Assembly (NCBI GenBank): GCA_903881065.1
Contig: CAIRRW010000155.1
Coordinates: forward strand, 1 to 25,770
Direction of reading: 5' to 3'
Source: an uncultured Bacteroidota bacterium
GTDB taxonomy: Bacteria; Bacteroidota; Bacteroidia; 2-12-FULL-35-15
Length of the DNA: 25,770 nucleotides
Of this stretch, positions 14,912-23,602 are shown one piece after another. The position numbers and the translations under genes are program-made. The notes below the pieces were generated by a model. That model had not been told where the DNA came from and did no database searches. It saw only the letters and a program-made list of their open reading frames with translations. Position 1 is the stretch's first letter, and each line of letters begins with the position of its first letter.

Positions 14912-17900
14912 ATGAAAAAACAATTACAATCAATCTCTTCAAAACAAATCTTATTTGTTTTATTTATTCTCCTTTATGCGAATAAACTGTTTTCGCAGAC
15001 CACCATGTATGATAACGGAATTCAAATTATATTTGAAGCCAAAACCTATAAAAATGGGTTTAATATTTCCTGCAATGGCAATAGTGATGGTAATGTTACC
15101 GCTACTGTAGTAGGCGGAACCTACCCTTTCCATTATAGCTGGAACAGAGGCGATACCACCCAAAACCTTGTCAATGCAGTGGCAGGCATTTACACCCTTA
15201 CCGTTACCGATGCTGACGACCATCAGGGAACAGGACGTATTGAATTAAAAGAACCCGATTTGCTGGATGCTACACTTTATCCTTCGATAGTGGAAGGTGG
15301 CTACAATATTGCTAAAATTGGCGGCAGCAACGGATTTATAAAGACAGAGATCAAAGGAGGAACGCCTCCCTATAAATATACGTGGAACAACGGCTCGCAT
15401 CGCGAAGTTATTGAAGGTGTGCAGGCAGGTACCTATTCGGTTACCATTACCGACCAGAACCATTGTGCCGTTTCCAGAACACAGGTACTCACCGAGCCTA
15501 CCTTGTTACATATTGTAAGTATCACTGCTTCCAATTATAATGGCAAAAATATCAGTTGTGCAGGCGGAAACGATGGTGCGATAACACTTACCGTTGCCGG
15601 AGGCAGCCCTCCTTATACATTTAACTGGAGTAATGGCTCGCTCGACCAAAACCCGACTAATTTAACGGCAGGCGATTACAGAGTAAACGTAACCGATGCC
15701 AACGGTACGGTGCAGCAGGGTGTTATTACGCTTGCCGAACCCGATGGACTGGGTGTAAAATTAATACCTTCCAATTATTTTGGTTTTAATATCTCCTGTG
15801 CCAATTGTGATGATGGCAGCATTACTTCCACAGTGCTAGGCGGTACAGCACCTTATACGTATATGTGGATTAACGGACAGACAGAAGCAAACCTTAGAAA
15901 CATGGGTGTGGAAAAACGCGGCTGGGTATATAATTCCAATATTGGTACACTTGGGCCTGTAACGGCAAACGTTAGTAATTTGAGGCAAGGAGAATATGCC
16001 GTAATAGTAACCGATGCCAACGGATGCCGCACCATAAATGGCATTGGACTTAAAGAAACACCAATGGGAATTGGCATGAAAGTGATTACAACTCCTAAAA
16101 CATACAAAGCAAAAACAAATATAAGTTGCAATGGTGCAAGTGATGGAGAGATAGATGTAACGGTACTTGGCGGCATGGCTCCATATGATTTTTTATGGAG
16201 CAACGGCAGTACCGCACAAAATTTAAAAGGAATACGGGCAGGTGCGTATTCACTAAAAGTAACCGACAACAAAGGACAGACATTTACAAGTGATACCATT
16301 ACTCTTTATGAACCTGACAAGTTTAATGTATACCTTAAAAAGAGTAAGTTTTTTGACGGATACTATAATGTATCAAAAAGTGGAGGCAGCGATGGTGCCT
16401 TACGGGCATGGGTAAAAGGCGGAAACCCGCCTTATAACTTTGCTTGGAGCAACGACAGTACCACCCAAACCATTGAAGACTTAACCGCAGGTACTTATAA
16501 TTTAACAGTAACCGATAATAGCGGATGCGCTGTATCGGCAAGTGCCAACTTAGTAGAACCGACACCTTTACATTTGGTAAGCATTACTGCTGCCAACCAC
16601 AATGGTTACAACGTTAGCTGTGCCAAAGGCGAAGACGGTGCTATTACCTTAACAGTAGCTGGCGGTGTACCGCCATTAAAGTACATTTGGAGCAATGGTA
16701 GTTTCCGACAAAACCCAACTAAACTACGAGCTGATGATTACGAAGTACGGGTGATAGATGCCAACGGCTGGGAAGTACAGGGACAGATTACACTTACCGA
16801 ACCACCGCCATTGCAACTGCAATTAACTACTTCCAATTACAATGGCAATAACATTAGCTGTTTTGGCTGTGCCAATGGAACTGTTACTACTGCTGTTACA
16901 GGCGGCACTGCACCGTATATCTACGCTTGGCGCAGCGATAACCAAAGCATTAACGGACAAACAACCGCCAACCTTAGTAACCTTGATGTAGGAAAATACG
17001 ATGTAATTGTAACCGATGCCAACAGTTGTACTTCTGAAAACGCTGTTGGGCTTACACAACCTGCCAATAATGGTTGGGACTTTGGTGGTAATACAGTGGA
17101 TAGTAGTAAATTTATTGGTAGTACCAACCGCTCACCTGTAATAATAAAATCAAATAATACCGAGCAAATGCGGATTGCAGAAACAGGCAATGTGGGGATT
17201 GGAACAAGTACACCAACTGAAAAGATGGATGTTGTGGGGAATGCAAATGTTAGTGGTAGCATTACTTCCTCTGCATTAAAACTTGGAACAATATCAAATA
17301 ATATTCAATTAACACCTTTCCTGACATCAACAGGAGGTACTGCATTATCGTTAGGAAATCATACTCCAATAAATCCACTTATTGGTTGTCTACCTCCTTT
17401 TATTAATGATAACTTTATTACTACTCGAACTACAATCATTTTCCCAAATTCAATTACAGGTCTTGATTTAAGAAATGATGGAACTAACGGTTACATAGAT
17501 TACGGTGCTGATAGTGGGGACCATATTGTTAGTGTTTTAAAAATAAACAGTAGCTGTCACATTAATACAACCATTAATGAAAACGGAGGAAGTGTTGGCA
17601 TTGGAATAGCTACGCCATTAGCAAAATTACACGTTAATGGCACTTCAATAATGAATGGAAAAGTTTTTATCGGGATGACTACTTGTACTACTTGTTCAAA
17701 TAATCTATACAAGTTATATGTGGAGGGAGGCATAGCCACACGCGATGTGAAAGTTACGGCAGGTGCTTTCCCTGATTATGTATTTGAAAAAGAATATAAA
17801 TTAATGACTATTTATGAACTCGAAAAATATATTAATAAAAATAAACACCTGCCCGAAATACCTTCTGCCACAGAAATTGAAAAGAATGATGGATATGAAA

Positions 17901-18019
17901 TAGGAGATATGCAAACCAAACTGGTAAAGAAAATAGAAGAACAAACCCTTTACATTATTGATTTGCAAAAGCAGATGGACGAATTGAAAAAACAATTGAA
18001 TGAACTGAATAGTAAATAA
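14912..18019 (+). CDS. SprB-repeat surface protein with tail-fibre-like C-terminus (1035 aa)
   Basis: A signal peptide covers residues 1-29 (hydrophobic QILFVLFILLYA, then LFSQ). Residues about 42-717 hold eight SprB repeats, each with the pattern NISCxGxxDG, then GGxxPYxYxWSNG, then LxAGxYxVxVTD and an EP end. SprB repeats occur in gliding adhesins and other large T9SS surface proteins of Bacteroidota. Repeats 1-4 (42-385) and 5-8 (394-717) match one another in order, so the array arose by a four-unit duplication. Residues 758-785 and 894-921 each contain a VGIG-x-x-x-P motif followed by a VxGN/VNG strand, as in phage-tail-fibre-like and S74-type domains. The end (about 1000-1033) is a coiled coil (EEQTLYIIDLQKQMDELKKQL). 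No T9SS type A tail is present. It is the first gene of the rightward run. Confidence 0.9.
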   Translation: MKKQLQSISSKQILFVLFILLYANKLFSQTTMYDNGIQIIFEAKTYKNGFNISCNGNSDGNVTATVVGGTYPFHYSWNRGDTTQNLVNAVAGIYTLTVTDADDHQGTGRIELKEPDLLDATLYPSIVEGGYNIAKIGGSNGFIKTEIKGGTPPYKYTWNNGSHREVIEGVQAGTYSVTITDQNHCAVSRTQVLTEPTLLHIVSITASNYNGKNISCAGGNDGAITLTVAGGSPPYTFNWSNGSLDQNPTNLTAGDYRVNVTDANGTVQQGVITLAEPDGLGVKLIPSNYFGFNISCANCDDGSITSTVLGGTAPYTYMWINGQTEANLRNMGVEKRGWVYNSNIGTLGPVTANVSNLRQGEYAVIVTDANGCRTINGIGLKETPMGIGMKVITTPKTYKAKTNISCNGASDGEIDVTVLGGMAPYDFLWSNGSTAQNLKGIRAGAYSLKVTDNKGQTFTSDTITLYEPDKFNVYLKKSKFFDGYYNVSKSGGSDGALRAWVKGGNPPYNFAWSNDSTTQTIEDLTAGTYNLTVTDNSGCAVSASANLVEPTPLHLVSITAANHNGYNVSCAKGEDGAITLTVAGGVPPLKYIWSNGSFRQNPTKLRADDYEVRVIDANGWEVQGQITLTEPPPLQLQLTTSNYNGNNISCFGCANGTVTTAVTGGTAPYIYAWRSDNQSINGQTTANLSNLDVGKYDVIVTDANSCTSENAVGLTQPANNGWDFGGNTVDSSKFIGSTNRSPVIIKSNNTEQMRIAETGNVGIGTSTPTEKMDVVGNANVSGSITSSALKLGTISNNIQLTPFLTSTGGTALSLGNHTPINPLIGCLPPFINDNFITTRTTIIFPNSITGLDLRNDGTNGYIDYGADSGDHIVSVLKINSSCHINTTINENGGSVGIGIATPLAKLHVNGTSIMNGKVFIGMTTCTTCSNNLYKLYVEGGIATRDVKVTAGAFPDYVFEKEYKLMTIYELEKYINKNKHLPEIPSATEIEKNDGYEIGDMQTKLVKKIEEQTLYIIDLQKQMDELKKQLNELNSK

Positions 18020-18026
18020 AAAGGAG
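18018..18026 (+). promoter_or_regulatory. Strong ribosome binding site deciding the start of the GH5-like gene
   Basis: AAAAAGGAGG immediately follows the stop codon of the SprB-repeat gene and ends 8 nt before ATG at 18035. It favours that ATG over the in-frame TTG at 18029, which would be too close. Such a strong Shine-Dalgarno sequence is rare in this window. Confidence 0.7.
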
Positions 18027-18034
18027 GCTTGAAT

Positions 18035-20305
18035 ATGAAAACTATAAAATTTATATTTAGTTGTGCCTTTCTGTTTATTGTAACTTTGCATTCAATAGCG
18101 CAATATGTAACTTTGCAAGGGAAACAATTTAAGGATGAAAACGGAAATGATTTTTATCCGATGGTTTGTAATTATAATTGCACGATTACTTATAATTCAG
18201 ACAATCCTATTGACACAAGTGATTACTATGTTGCACCTGCATGGGATTACGGAGTCTCAATAGATTTTGAAAATAATTCAGCAACTGGTTGCTTGAATCA
18301 AATTTTAAGCGATTTTTACAAAATAAAAAGTATGGGCTTTAATACTATTCGATTAAACAATTTGGGTCCAACAAAAAAAGATTACAATGTAAATGGCTTT
18401 TATACAAAAACCATCCAAAATATAACTGGAGATATAAATACTGCTTGGGAAAATTCATATGGCAATTTCTCATCAACATATTTATACGACCTTCATTATA
18501 ATTCGCCATATTCCAGTGACAAATATTTATTAATGTGTTTTGATAGAATAGACAGAGTTGTGTGGAGAGCAAAGTTAGCAGGATTAAAGGTGATTTTTGA
18601 TAATACAGTAAGTGGGCCAATTACTAGAAGTACACTTGCTGTAAATGATTATGATGAGTATTTACAAACTTTTGCAGCGTATTTTAAAACTAACACAACA
18701 ATAATGGCATTAGCAATACTTGAAGAACCTATGGATTGGGGCTCAATTAATACAAGAAATGTTATTTTTAGACCTAAAAATTTGGTTTGTTCAATTATTA
18801 AGCAATGGTATGAGGATTTCAAAAATATTGATCCGAATCATCTAATAACAGTGTCTGGAACCGGAACAGACGATGTATTTGAATGGGATGTGGCCGCAAT
18901 GAAGATTGATTTTTACTCTCCACATTTTTATCCATATATTGCAACTTTTGAAAACAATGCAAATAATGCAAGCAACCGTGTATATGATCAAATATATTGG
19001 ATTGGGAAAAACTGCCCAATGCCTTGGATAATTGGTGAAATAAGTTTTGCCGCACTAGATGATGAATACAGTGCTGGTACAACTTTATTTACTTATCCTG
19101 CTATTGATGGAAGCCTTACTGAACAACAAACATTTGCACACAATACACTGGATTTAGTTAAAAATGCTGGTGGTTCAGGTTATTCGTGGTGGGAGTATCA
19201 AGAATTTTATTGGGGACCGCGTGATGATGGATATGGTTTGTTAAGGCATGGAGATGTAAGTAATATATATAATTTAACTTTTGATAAGCCCGTTGTTCAG
19301 GAATTCGAAAATTATTGTAATAATACAACTAATCCTTCCTGGCATACTGTGGTTCCGAATACTGCAACAGCACCAAATAATTACTATAACCCTTATAATT
19401 TTCCTACTAATTCAGTATTTACAATTAGTGGTACTATAACTGACCAGTTAAACAAAGGTATTGGAGATGCTAATATAAGAGCATCAAGTAAAGTACATGT
19501 TGATAATAATCCTGGGCATGATTTTGATTTTGTTCATTCGACGTATTCTGAAAGTACTGGTCTTTACCATATCTATCCTTATCCTAGTGCTTGGCCAGGT
19601 CGACCAAATTTTATAGATGACTTTTGGATTTCTGGTATTGGAATTAACCGAGTAGAGAGAGGTGCTAATGCTATGGGTATTTATTCAAGCGCAATACCAA
19701 TAGGACCAAATCCCAATAATTTTATGTTAGAGCGGTCAACTAATTTTAACAATAATGATTTTGTAGATAATGTAACTGTTAATTCTTCAACTACTGAAAA
19801 TTTTCAGGGGGGGAATACACTTACTACAGTCAACACAGTTATTATTCAGCCTAATGCTGCTTCAGAGTTTAAAGCAAGAGCAAGTGTAAATGTCAATTCA
19901 GAGTTTCATGCTGAAGCAGGGAGCGAAGTTCATATTTTTATTGCTGAAACTTTTCCCGATTGCCTCGATTTCAATAGCTACCGTAGCCCAACAACTACTA
20001 CTAATGGGAGCTCTAATGCGACAAGTTCCGGGGGCTCGGAAATAGAATTAAAATTTAATATACCTAAAAATCAATTTGTGTTTGCAGTATATCCTAATCC
20101 AGGTAAGGATATTTTTAATGTTGAAATATCGGATACTCAATCCTCCAATCATTTGTATCAGGTTAAGGTGTTTGATTTAATTGGTAATATTATTTATAAT
20201 TCCACTACTTCAATTTCACTATTTTCGTTGGACTTAACATATTTATCAAAAGGAGTTTATTACATTGAGATAAATAATAAAACTAAAAAATTAATCATAC
20301 AATAA
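18035..20305 (+). CDS. GH5-like secreted glycosidase with T9SS sorting domain (756 aa)
   Basis: A signal peptide (1-22, ending SIAQ) precedes a TIM-barrel region, about 25-430, similar to glycoside hydrolase family 5. GFNTIRLNNLG (101-111) is the usual early barrel strand. ALAILEEPMDWG (225-236) matches the acid/base strand, with E231 in the position of the catalytic Glu. YSPHFYPY (294-301) carries the His-Tyr pair. WIIGEISF (331-338) gives the nucleophile, E335. The residue before the acid/base is Glu (EEP) rather than the family's Asn (NEP), an odd change. Residues about 460-560 look like a beta-sandwich. NSEFHAEAGSEVHIFIA (621-637) is a linker motif often seen before T9SS tails. The tail itself is about 683-756 (VYPNPG, VFDLIGNII, LSKGVYYIEI). 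Substrate is not predictable. It starts 16 nt after the SprB-repeat gene. Confidence 0.88.
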   Translation: MKTIKFIFSCAFLFIVTLHSIAQYVTLQGKQFKDENGNDFYPMVCNYNCTITYNSDNPIDTSDYYVAPAWDYGVSIDFENNSATGCLNQILSDFYKIKSMGFNTIRLNNLGPTKKDYNVNGFYTKTIQNITGDINTAWENSYGNFSSTYLYDLHYNSPYSSDKYLLMCFDRIDRVVWRAKLAGLKVIFDNTVSGPITRSTLAVNDYDEYLQTFAAYFKTNTTIMALAILEEPMDWGSINTRNVIFRPKNLVCSIIKQWYEDFKNIDPNHLITVSGTGTDDVFEWDVAAMKIDFYSPHFYPYIATFENNANNASNRVYDQIYWIGKNCPMPWIIGEISFAALDDEYSAGTTLFTYPAIDGSLTEQQTFAHNTLDLVKNAGGSGYSWWEYQEFYWGPRDDGYGLLRHGDVSNIYNLTFDKPVVQEFENYCNNTTNPSWHTVVPNTATAPNNYYNPYNFPTNSVFTISGTITDQLNKGIGDANIRASSKVHVDNNPGHDFDFVHSTYSESTGLYHIYPYPSAWPGRPNFIDDFWISGIGINRVERGANAMGIYSSAIPIGPNPNNFMLERSTNFNNNDFVDNVTVNSSTTENFQGGNTLTTVNTVIIQPNAASEFKARASVNVNSEFHAEAGSEVHIFIAETFPDCLDFNSYRSPTTTTNGSSNATSSGGSEIELKFNIPKNQFVFAVYPNPGKDIFNVEISDTQSSNHLYQVKVFDLIGNIIYNSTTSISLFSLDLTYLSKGVYYIEINNKTKKLIIQ

Positions 20306-20316
20306 AAACACAAAAG

Positions 20317-21936
20317 ATGAAAACATTTAAAATAATTTTAGCAATACTTTCTGTATCTTTTTTTGCAATTACCAACTGCGAAGCGCAAAACTGGCAATGG
20401 GCAAAACATTTCGGAGGTACGTCTGATGACACAGGGGGGCCAATTTGTCAAGACCAGTCCGGTAACATTTATTTAACTGGAAATTTCAGAACGCCAAGTG
20501 GAATTTTTGGTACAGATACTATTAATGTTGATGGGTATGTCGATATTTTCATTGTTAAATTTAATAGCAGCGGAAATTTTATCTGGGCGAAAAGAGCAGG
20601 AGGATTTGAAACAGGTACCAGTCAATATGATTTAGGAGAGGCTGTTTTATATGAAAGTAGTTCAAATACAATTATTATTGCAGGTACTATGGATGGTACT
20701 TCACAAACAATGGGGACTTGTAATATGGGTAATTCAAATAAAATATTTCTTTCGAAACTTGATTTGAATGGAAATTGTATATGGTCTTCTTCCTATGCCC
20801 CTTCTTCCTTTTCTACAGTAGATATTACTCTTGATGATATTGGAAATATTTATATGACAGGAAAAAACACCTCCCCGACTACTTTCAATGGTATTTCAGT
20901 AGCTGTTGGTTGTTTCCTTGCAAAATTTAATTCTGTTAACGGTTCTTGCGAATGGGCAAAGAAAATAATGGATTCCAATAATTTTCTTAGTAATACGAAG
21001 TACTTTAATAATAATTTGTATTTAGGAGGAAGCTGTTTCAAAGACACCTTATCTATTGATACTGCAACTGTTTATTGCCATAATTACGATATGTTTATTT
21101 CAAAACTTGATACAGCTGGTAATGTTTTATGGGTAAAAACTATGGGAGGTCCTAATATTGATTTAGGTGGGAATATTGAATTGGACGGATTTGGCAATAT
21201 ATATACAACTGGTTATTTTCAGGACACAGCATACTTTGGAAGTACGATGATTACCAATGGTATAAAAAAGAGTTGGTATTTAGCTAAGTATAATAATAAT
21301 GGTATTTTAAAATGGGTAAAACAAGCCAATGCAACGTCGGCTATTGATTATGGGGAAATTTCAAGTGACCATGATGGGAATGTTTACACTGTAGGGAGTT
21401 TTTCTGATACCGTAACATTTGGAGCATATATGGTTACTGCCGCTACTGCTTCCGATATGTTTATAACAAGATATGACAGCAGCGGTGTTTGTCTCGGTGT
21501 TCGTCAAATAAGTAATTCAATACCAGGAAATGTTTTGAGTAATAGTGGATTTGCTTATGTTGTCGGCAATTTTAATTCCTCTGTAAGTTTCGGGAATACT
21601 ACTTTAACAAGTTTTGGTCAACAAGATGTTTTCTTAGCGAAATTAGATGCTATTACTGGAATAGAAACCAAAAGAGCACTAAATAATAACACATTGGTAA
21701 TATACGCTAACCCAAACAAAGGCACTTGCAATATTACTGTACCAGATGATTTATTACATGAAAATAACCTTGTACTAAATATATATGATAGTAATGGAAA
21801 ACTTATACAGCAACTGCCTGTAACCATAGACCAGGCAAAAATAAAAATAAACTTACAGGAAGAAGCCACAGGGGTTTATAATGTAACACTTGGCAATAAA
21901 AATAAAATGTATAGCGGTAAGATTGTGTTTGAGTAG
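20317..21936 (+). CDS. SBBP beta-propeller protein with T9SS tail, first of three tandem paralogs (539 aa)
   Basis: A signal peptide (1-23, ending NCEAQ) is followed by NWQWAKHFGG and a chain of SBBP-type beta-propeller blades. Each blade reads roughly GNIYLTGNF, a GT/F turn, then DIFIVKFNSSGNFIWAKRAGG, and the pattern recurs about seven times up to residue 450. Residues about 453-539 are a T9SS type A sorting domain (IYANPNKGTCNI, NIYDSNGKLIQ, GVYNVTLGN, KIVFE). It should be secreted through the outer membrane. Propellers of this type usually bind ligands or scaffold proteins; no enzymatic residues are evident. The first ATG at 20317 gives a good signal peptide; only 11 bp separate it from the GH5-like gene. 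Confidence 0.93.
   Translation: MKTFKIILAILSVSFFAITNCEAQNWQWAKHFGGTSDDTGGPICQDQSGNIYLTGNFRTPSGIFGTDTINVDGYVDIFIVKFNSSGNFIWAKRAGGFETGTSQYDLGEAVLYESSSNTIIIAGTMDGTSQTMGTCNMGNSNKIFLSKLDLNGNCIWSSSYAPSSFSTVDITLDDIGNIYMTGKNTSPTTFNGISVAVGCFLAKFNSVNGSCEWAKKIMDSNNFLSNTKYFNNNLYLGGSCFKDTLSIDTATVYCHNYDMFISKLDTAGNVLWVKTMGGPNIDLGGNIELDGFGNIYTTGYFQDTAYFGSTMITNGIKKSWYLAKYNNNGILKWVKQANATSAIDYGEISSDHDGNVYTVGSFSDTVTFGAYMVTAATASDMFITRYDSSGVCLGVRQISNSIPGNVLSNSGFAYVVGNFNSSVSFGNTTLTSFGQQDVFLAKLDAITGIETKRALNNNTLVIYANPNKGTCNITVPDDLLHENNLVLNIYDSNGKLIQQLPVTIDQAKIKINLQEEATGVYNVTLGNKNKMYSGKIVFE
21671..21934 (+). repeat. T9SS-tail homology segment, copy 1
   Basis: This stretch of about 264 bp encodes the sorting domain of the first SBBP paralog. 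It aligns without gaps at protein level with 23333-23597 and 24978-25232. Similarity among the tails exceeds that of most propeller blades. Confidence 0.8.
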
Positions 21937-21967
21937 TAGTTTTCAAAAAACTTATAATTCAATAATA

Positions 21968-23599
21968 ATGAAAACAGCTAAACAATTAATAATAATGATG
22001 ATACTATCATTGTTGACAACATTCAATGTAAAGTCTCAAAATTGGCAATGGGCAAAACATTTTGGTGGCGTACATGACGATGGAGGAAGTAAGATGTGTA
22101 CTGATGCAGCTGGTAACATTTATATGACTGGAGCATTTGGATATCCAAGTGGTACTTTTGGCACCACTACAATCACAACCATTGCACTTATGGATGTATA
22201 CATAACTAAATTTGACAATGCTGGAAATTTTATATGGTCGAAACGAGCAGGAGGATTTACTCAAACGGATAGCAATGGAGGCTCAGATATTCAGTACGAA
22301 TCCTCTTCAAACAGTATAATAATAGTGGGTCAAATGAATGGGACAAACGAAACTGTAGATTCGTGTAATATAGGGTGGGGTAATAAAATATTTTTATCAA
22401 AACTCGATTTGAACGGTAATTGTATTTGGTCAGTAAGTATGGCATTAGGTAGTAATTGCAACGGCGGATATATAGCTTTGGATAATTCCGGTTCTATTTA
22501 TATGACAGGTTCAAATCCATTTTCTGCTAGTTTTACTACAGGTATAATTCCGGCAGGATGTTTTCTTGCAAAATTTAATTCGTCAAACGGGGCTTGCTTA
22601 TGGGCAAAAAAAATAACAAATCCAGGTAGTTTTACCGCATCACTTACCTATTTTAATCATAATTTATACATTGGAGGAACTAATAGCAGTGATACAATAG
22701 CTGTTGATACTGCTACTGTATTTGCTCGCAGTAAAGATATTTTTATATCAAAATTCGATACTGCGGGTAATGTATTGTGGCTAAAAACTATGGGCGGTCC
22801 TAATTTAGACAGAGGTGGCACATTGGCTTTGGATGGTGGCGGCAATATATATACTACTGGTTATTTTACTGATACAGCTTACTTTGGAAGTACAATGCTT
22901 ACCAATGGAACAAACAAAGACTGGTACATTGCAAAATACAGAAACAATGGGAACCTTGTTTGGGTAAGGCAGGTACATTCAACCGCAAATACTGAATTCG
23001 GGCTTGTTTCAACGGATAACAATGGAAATACCTATGCATCCGGTTTGTTCGCCGGCTCTGCCACTTTTGGAGCAAATACACTTACTGCAACAAGTTCATT
23101 TGATATGTTTATTACAAGGTACGATAGTAGTGGTGTTTGCCTTGGAGCAAAAAACGTAAATACTGGAGGTATTCTTGGCAACGGTGGAGATATTATTACA
23201 AATACTGATGGTAGCTGTTACGTTTCTAATAGCTTTTCAGCCACTGCAAACTTTGATGATTTACCTGTAACCAGCTATGGTGAAAGTGATGTGTACCTTT
23301 CAAAATTAGATGCAATGACAGGGATAAATACTAAAAGAGCACTCAATAATAACACATTGGTAATATATGCTAACCCTAACAAAGGAACTTGCAATATTAA
23401 AGTTCCTGAAGTTTTACTCAATGAACAAAACCTTGTATTAAATATATATGATACCAACGGTAAACTTATACAACAGCAACCCGTACAAGTGCAGGAAGAA
23501 AAAATAAAAATAAATATAGAAGCAGAAGCAAAAGGAATTTATAATGTAACACTTGGTAATAGTAAAAAAACTTATAGCGGCAAGATAGTGTTCGAGTAA
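21968..23599 (+). CDS. SBBP beta-propeller protein with T9SS tail, second tandem paralog (543 aa)
   Basis: I took the ATG at 21968, which gives a normal signal peptide (MKTAKQLIIMMILSLLTTF, ending KSQ). The in-frame ATG at 21890 lies inside the preceding gene and adds a non-signal segment. The mature protein opens NWQWAKHFGGVHDDGG, like its neighbours, and carries about seven SBBP blades. Each has GNIYMTG, FGTTTI and FDNAGNFIWSKRAGG-type strands, and long matches to the other paralogs such as LDTAGNVLWVKTMGGPN. The last 87 residues are a T9SS type A tail that differs from the other two at several sites (KVPEVLLNEQ, QQQPVQVQEE). The gap to the first paralog is 31 bp and to the third only 3 bp, so co-transcription is very likely. 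Confidence 0.93.
   Translation: MKTAKQLIIMMILSLLTTFNVKSQNWQWAKHFGGVHDDGGSKMCTDAAGNIYMTGAFGYPSGTFGTTTITTIALMDVYITKFDNAGNFIWSKRAGGFTQTDSNGGSDIQYESSSNSIIIVGQMNGTNETVDSCNIGWGNKIFLSKLDLNGNCIWSVSMALGSNCNGGYIALDNSGSIYMTGSNPFSASFTTGIIPAGCFLAKFNSSNGACLWAKKITNPGSFTASLTYFNHNLYIGGTNSSDTIAVDTATVFARSKDIFISKFDTAGNVLWLKTMGGPNLDRGGTLALDGGGNIYTTGYFTDTAYFGSTMLTNGTNKDWYIAKYRNNGNLVWVRQVHSTANTEFGLVSTDNNGNTYASGLFAGSATFGANTLTATSSFDMFITRYDSSGVCLGAKNVNTGGILGNGGDIITNTDGSCYVSNSFSATANFDDLPVTSYGESDVYLSKLDAMTGINTKRALNNNTLVIYANPNKGTCNIKVPEVLLNEQNLVLNIYDTNGKLIQQQPVQVQEEKIKINIEAEAKGIYNVTLGNSKKTYSGKIVFE
23333..23597 (+). repeat. T9SS-tail homology segment, copy 2
   Basis: This is the sorting-domain segment of the second SBBP paralog. 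Its first 20 or so codons match copy 1 almost exactly, while the rest is the most diverged of the three copies. Confidence 0.8.
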
Positions 23600-23602
23600 G
23601 AG

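Noticed and set aside
21890..21967. Upstream start for the second SBBP paralog
   Set aside because: It lies inside the previous coding region and gives no signal peptide; the ATG at 21968 does.
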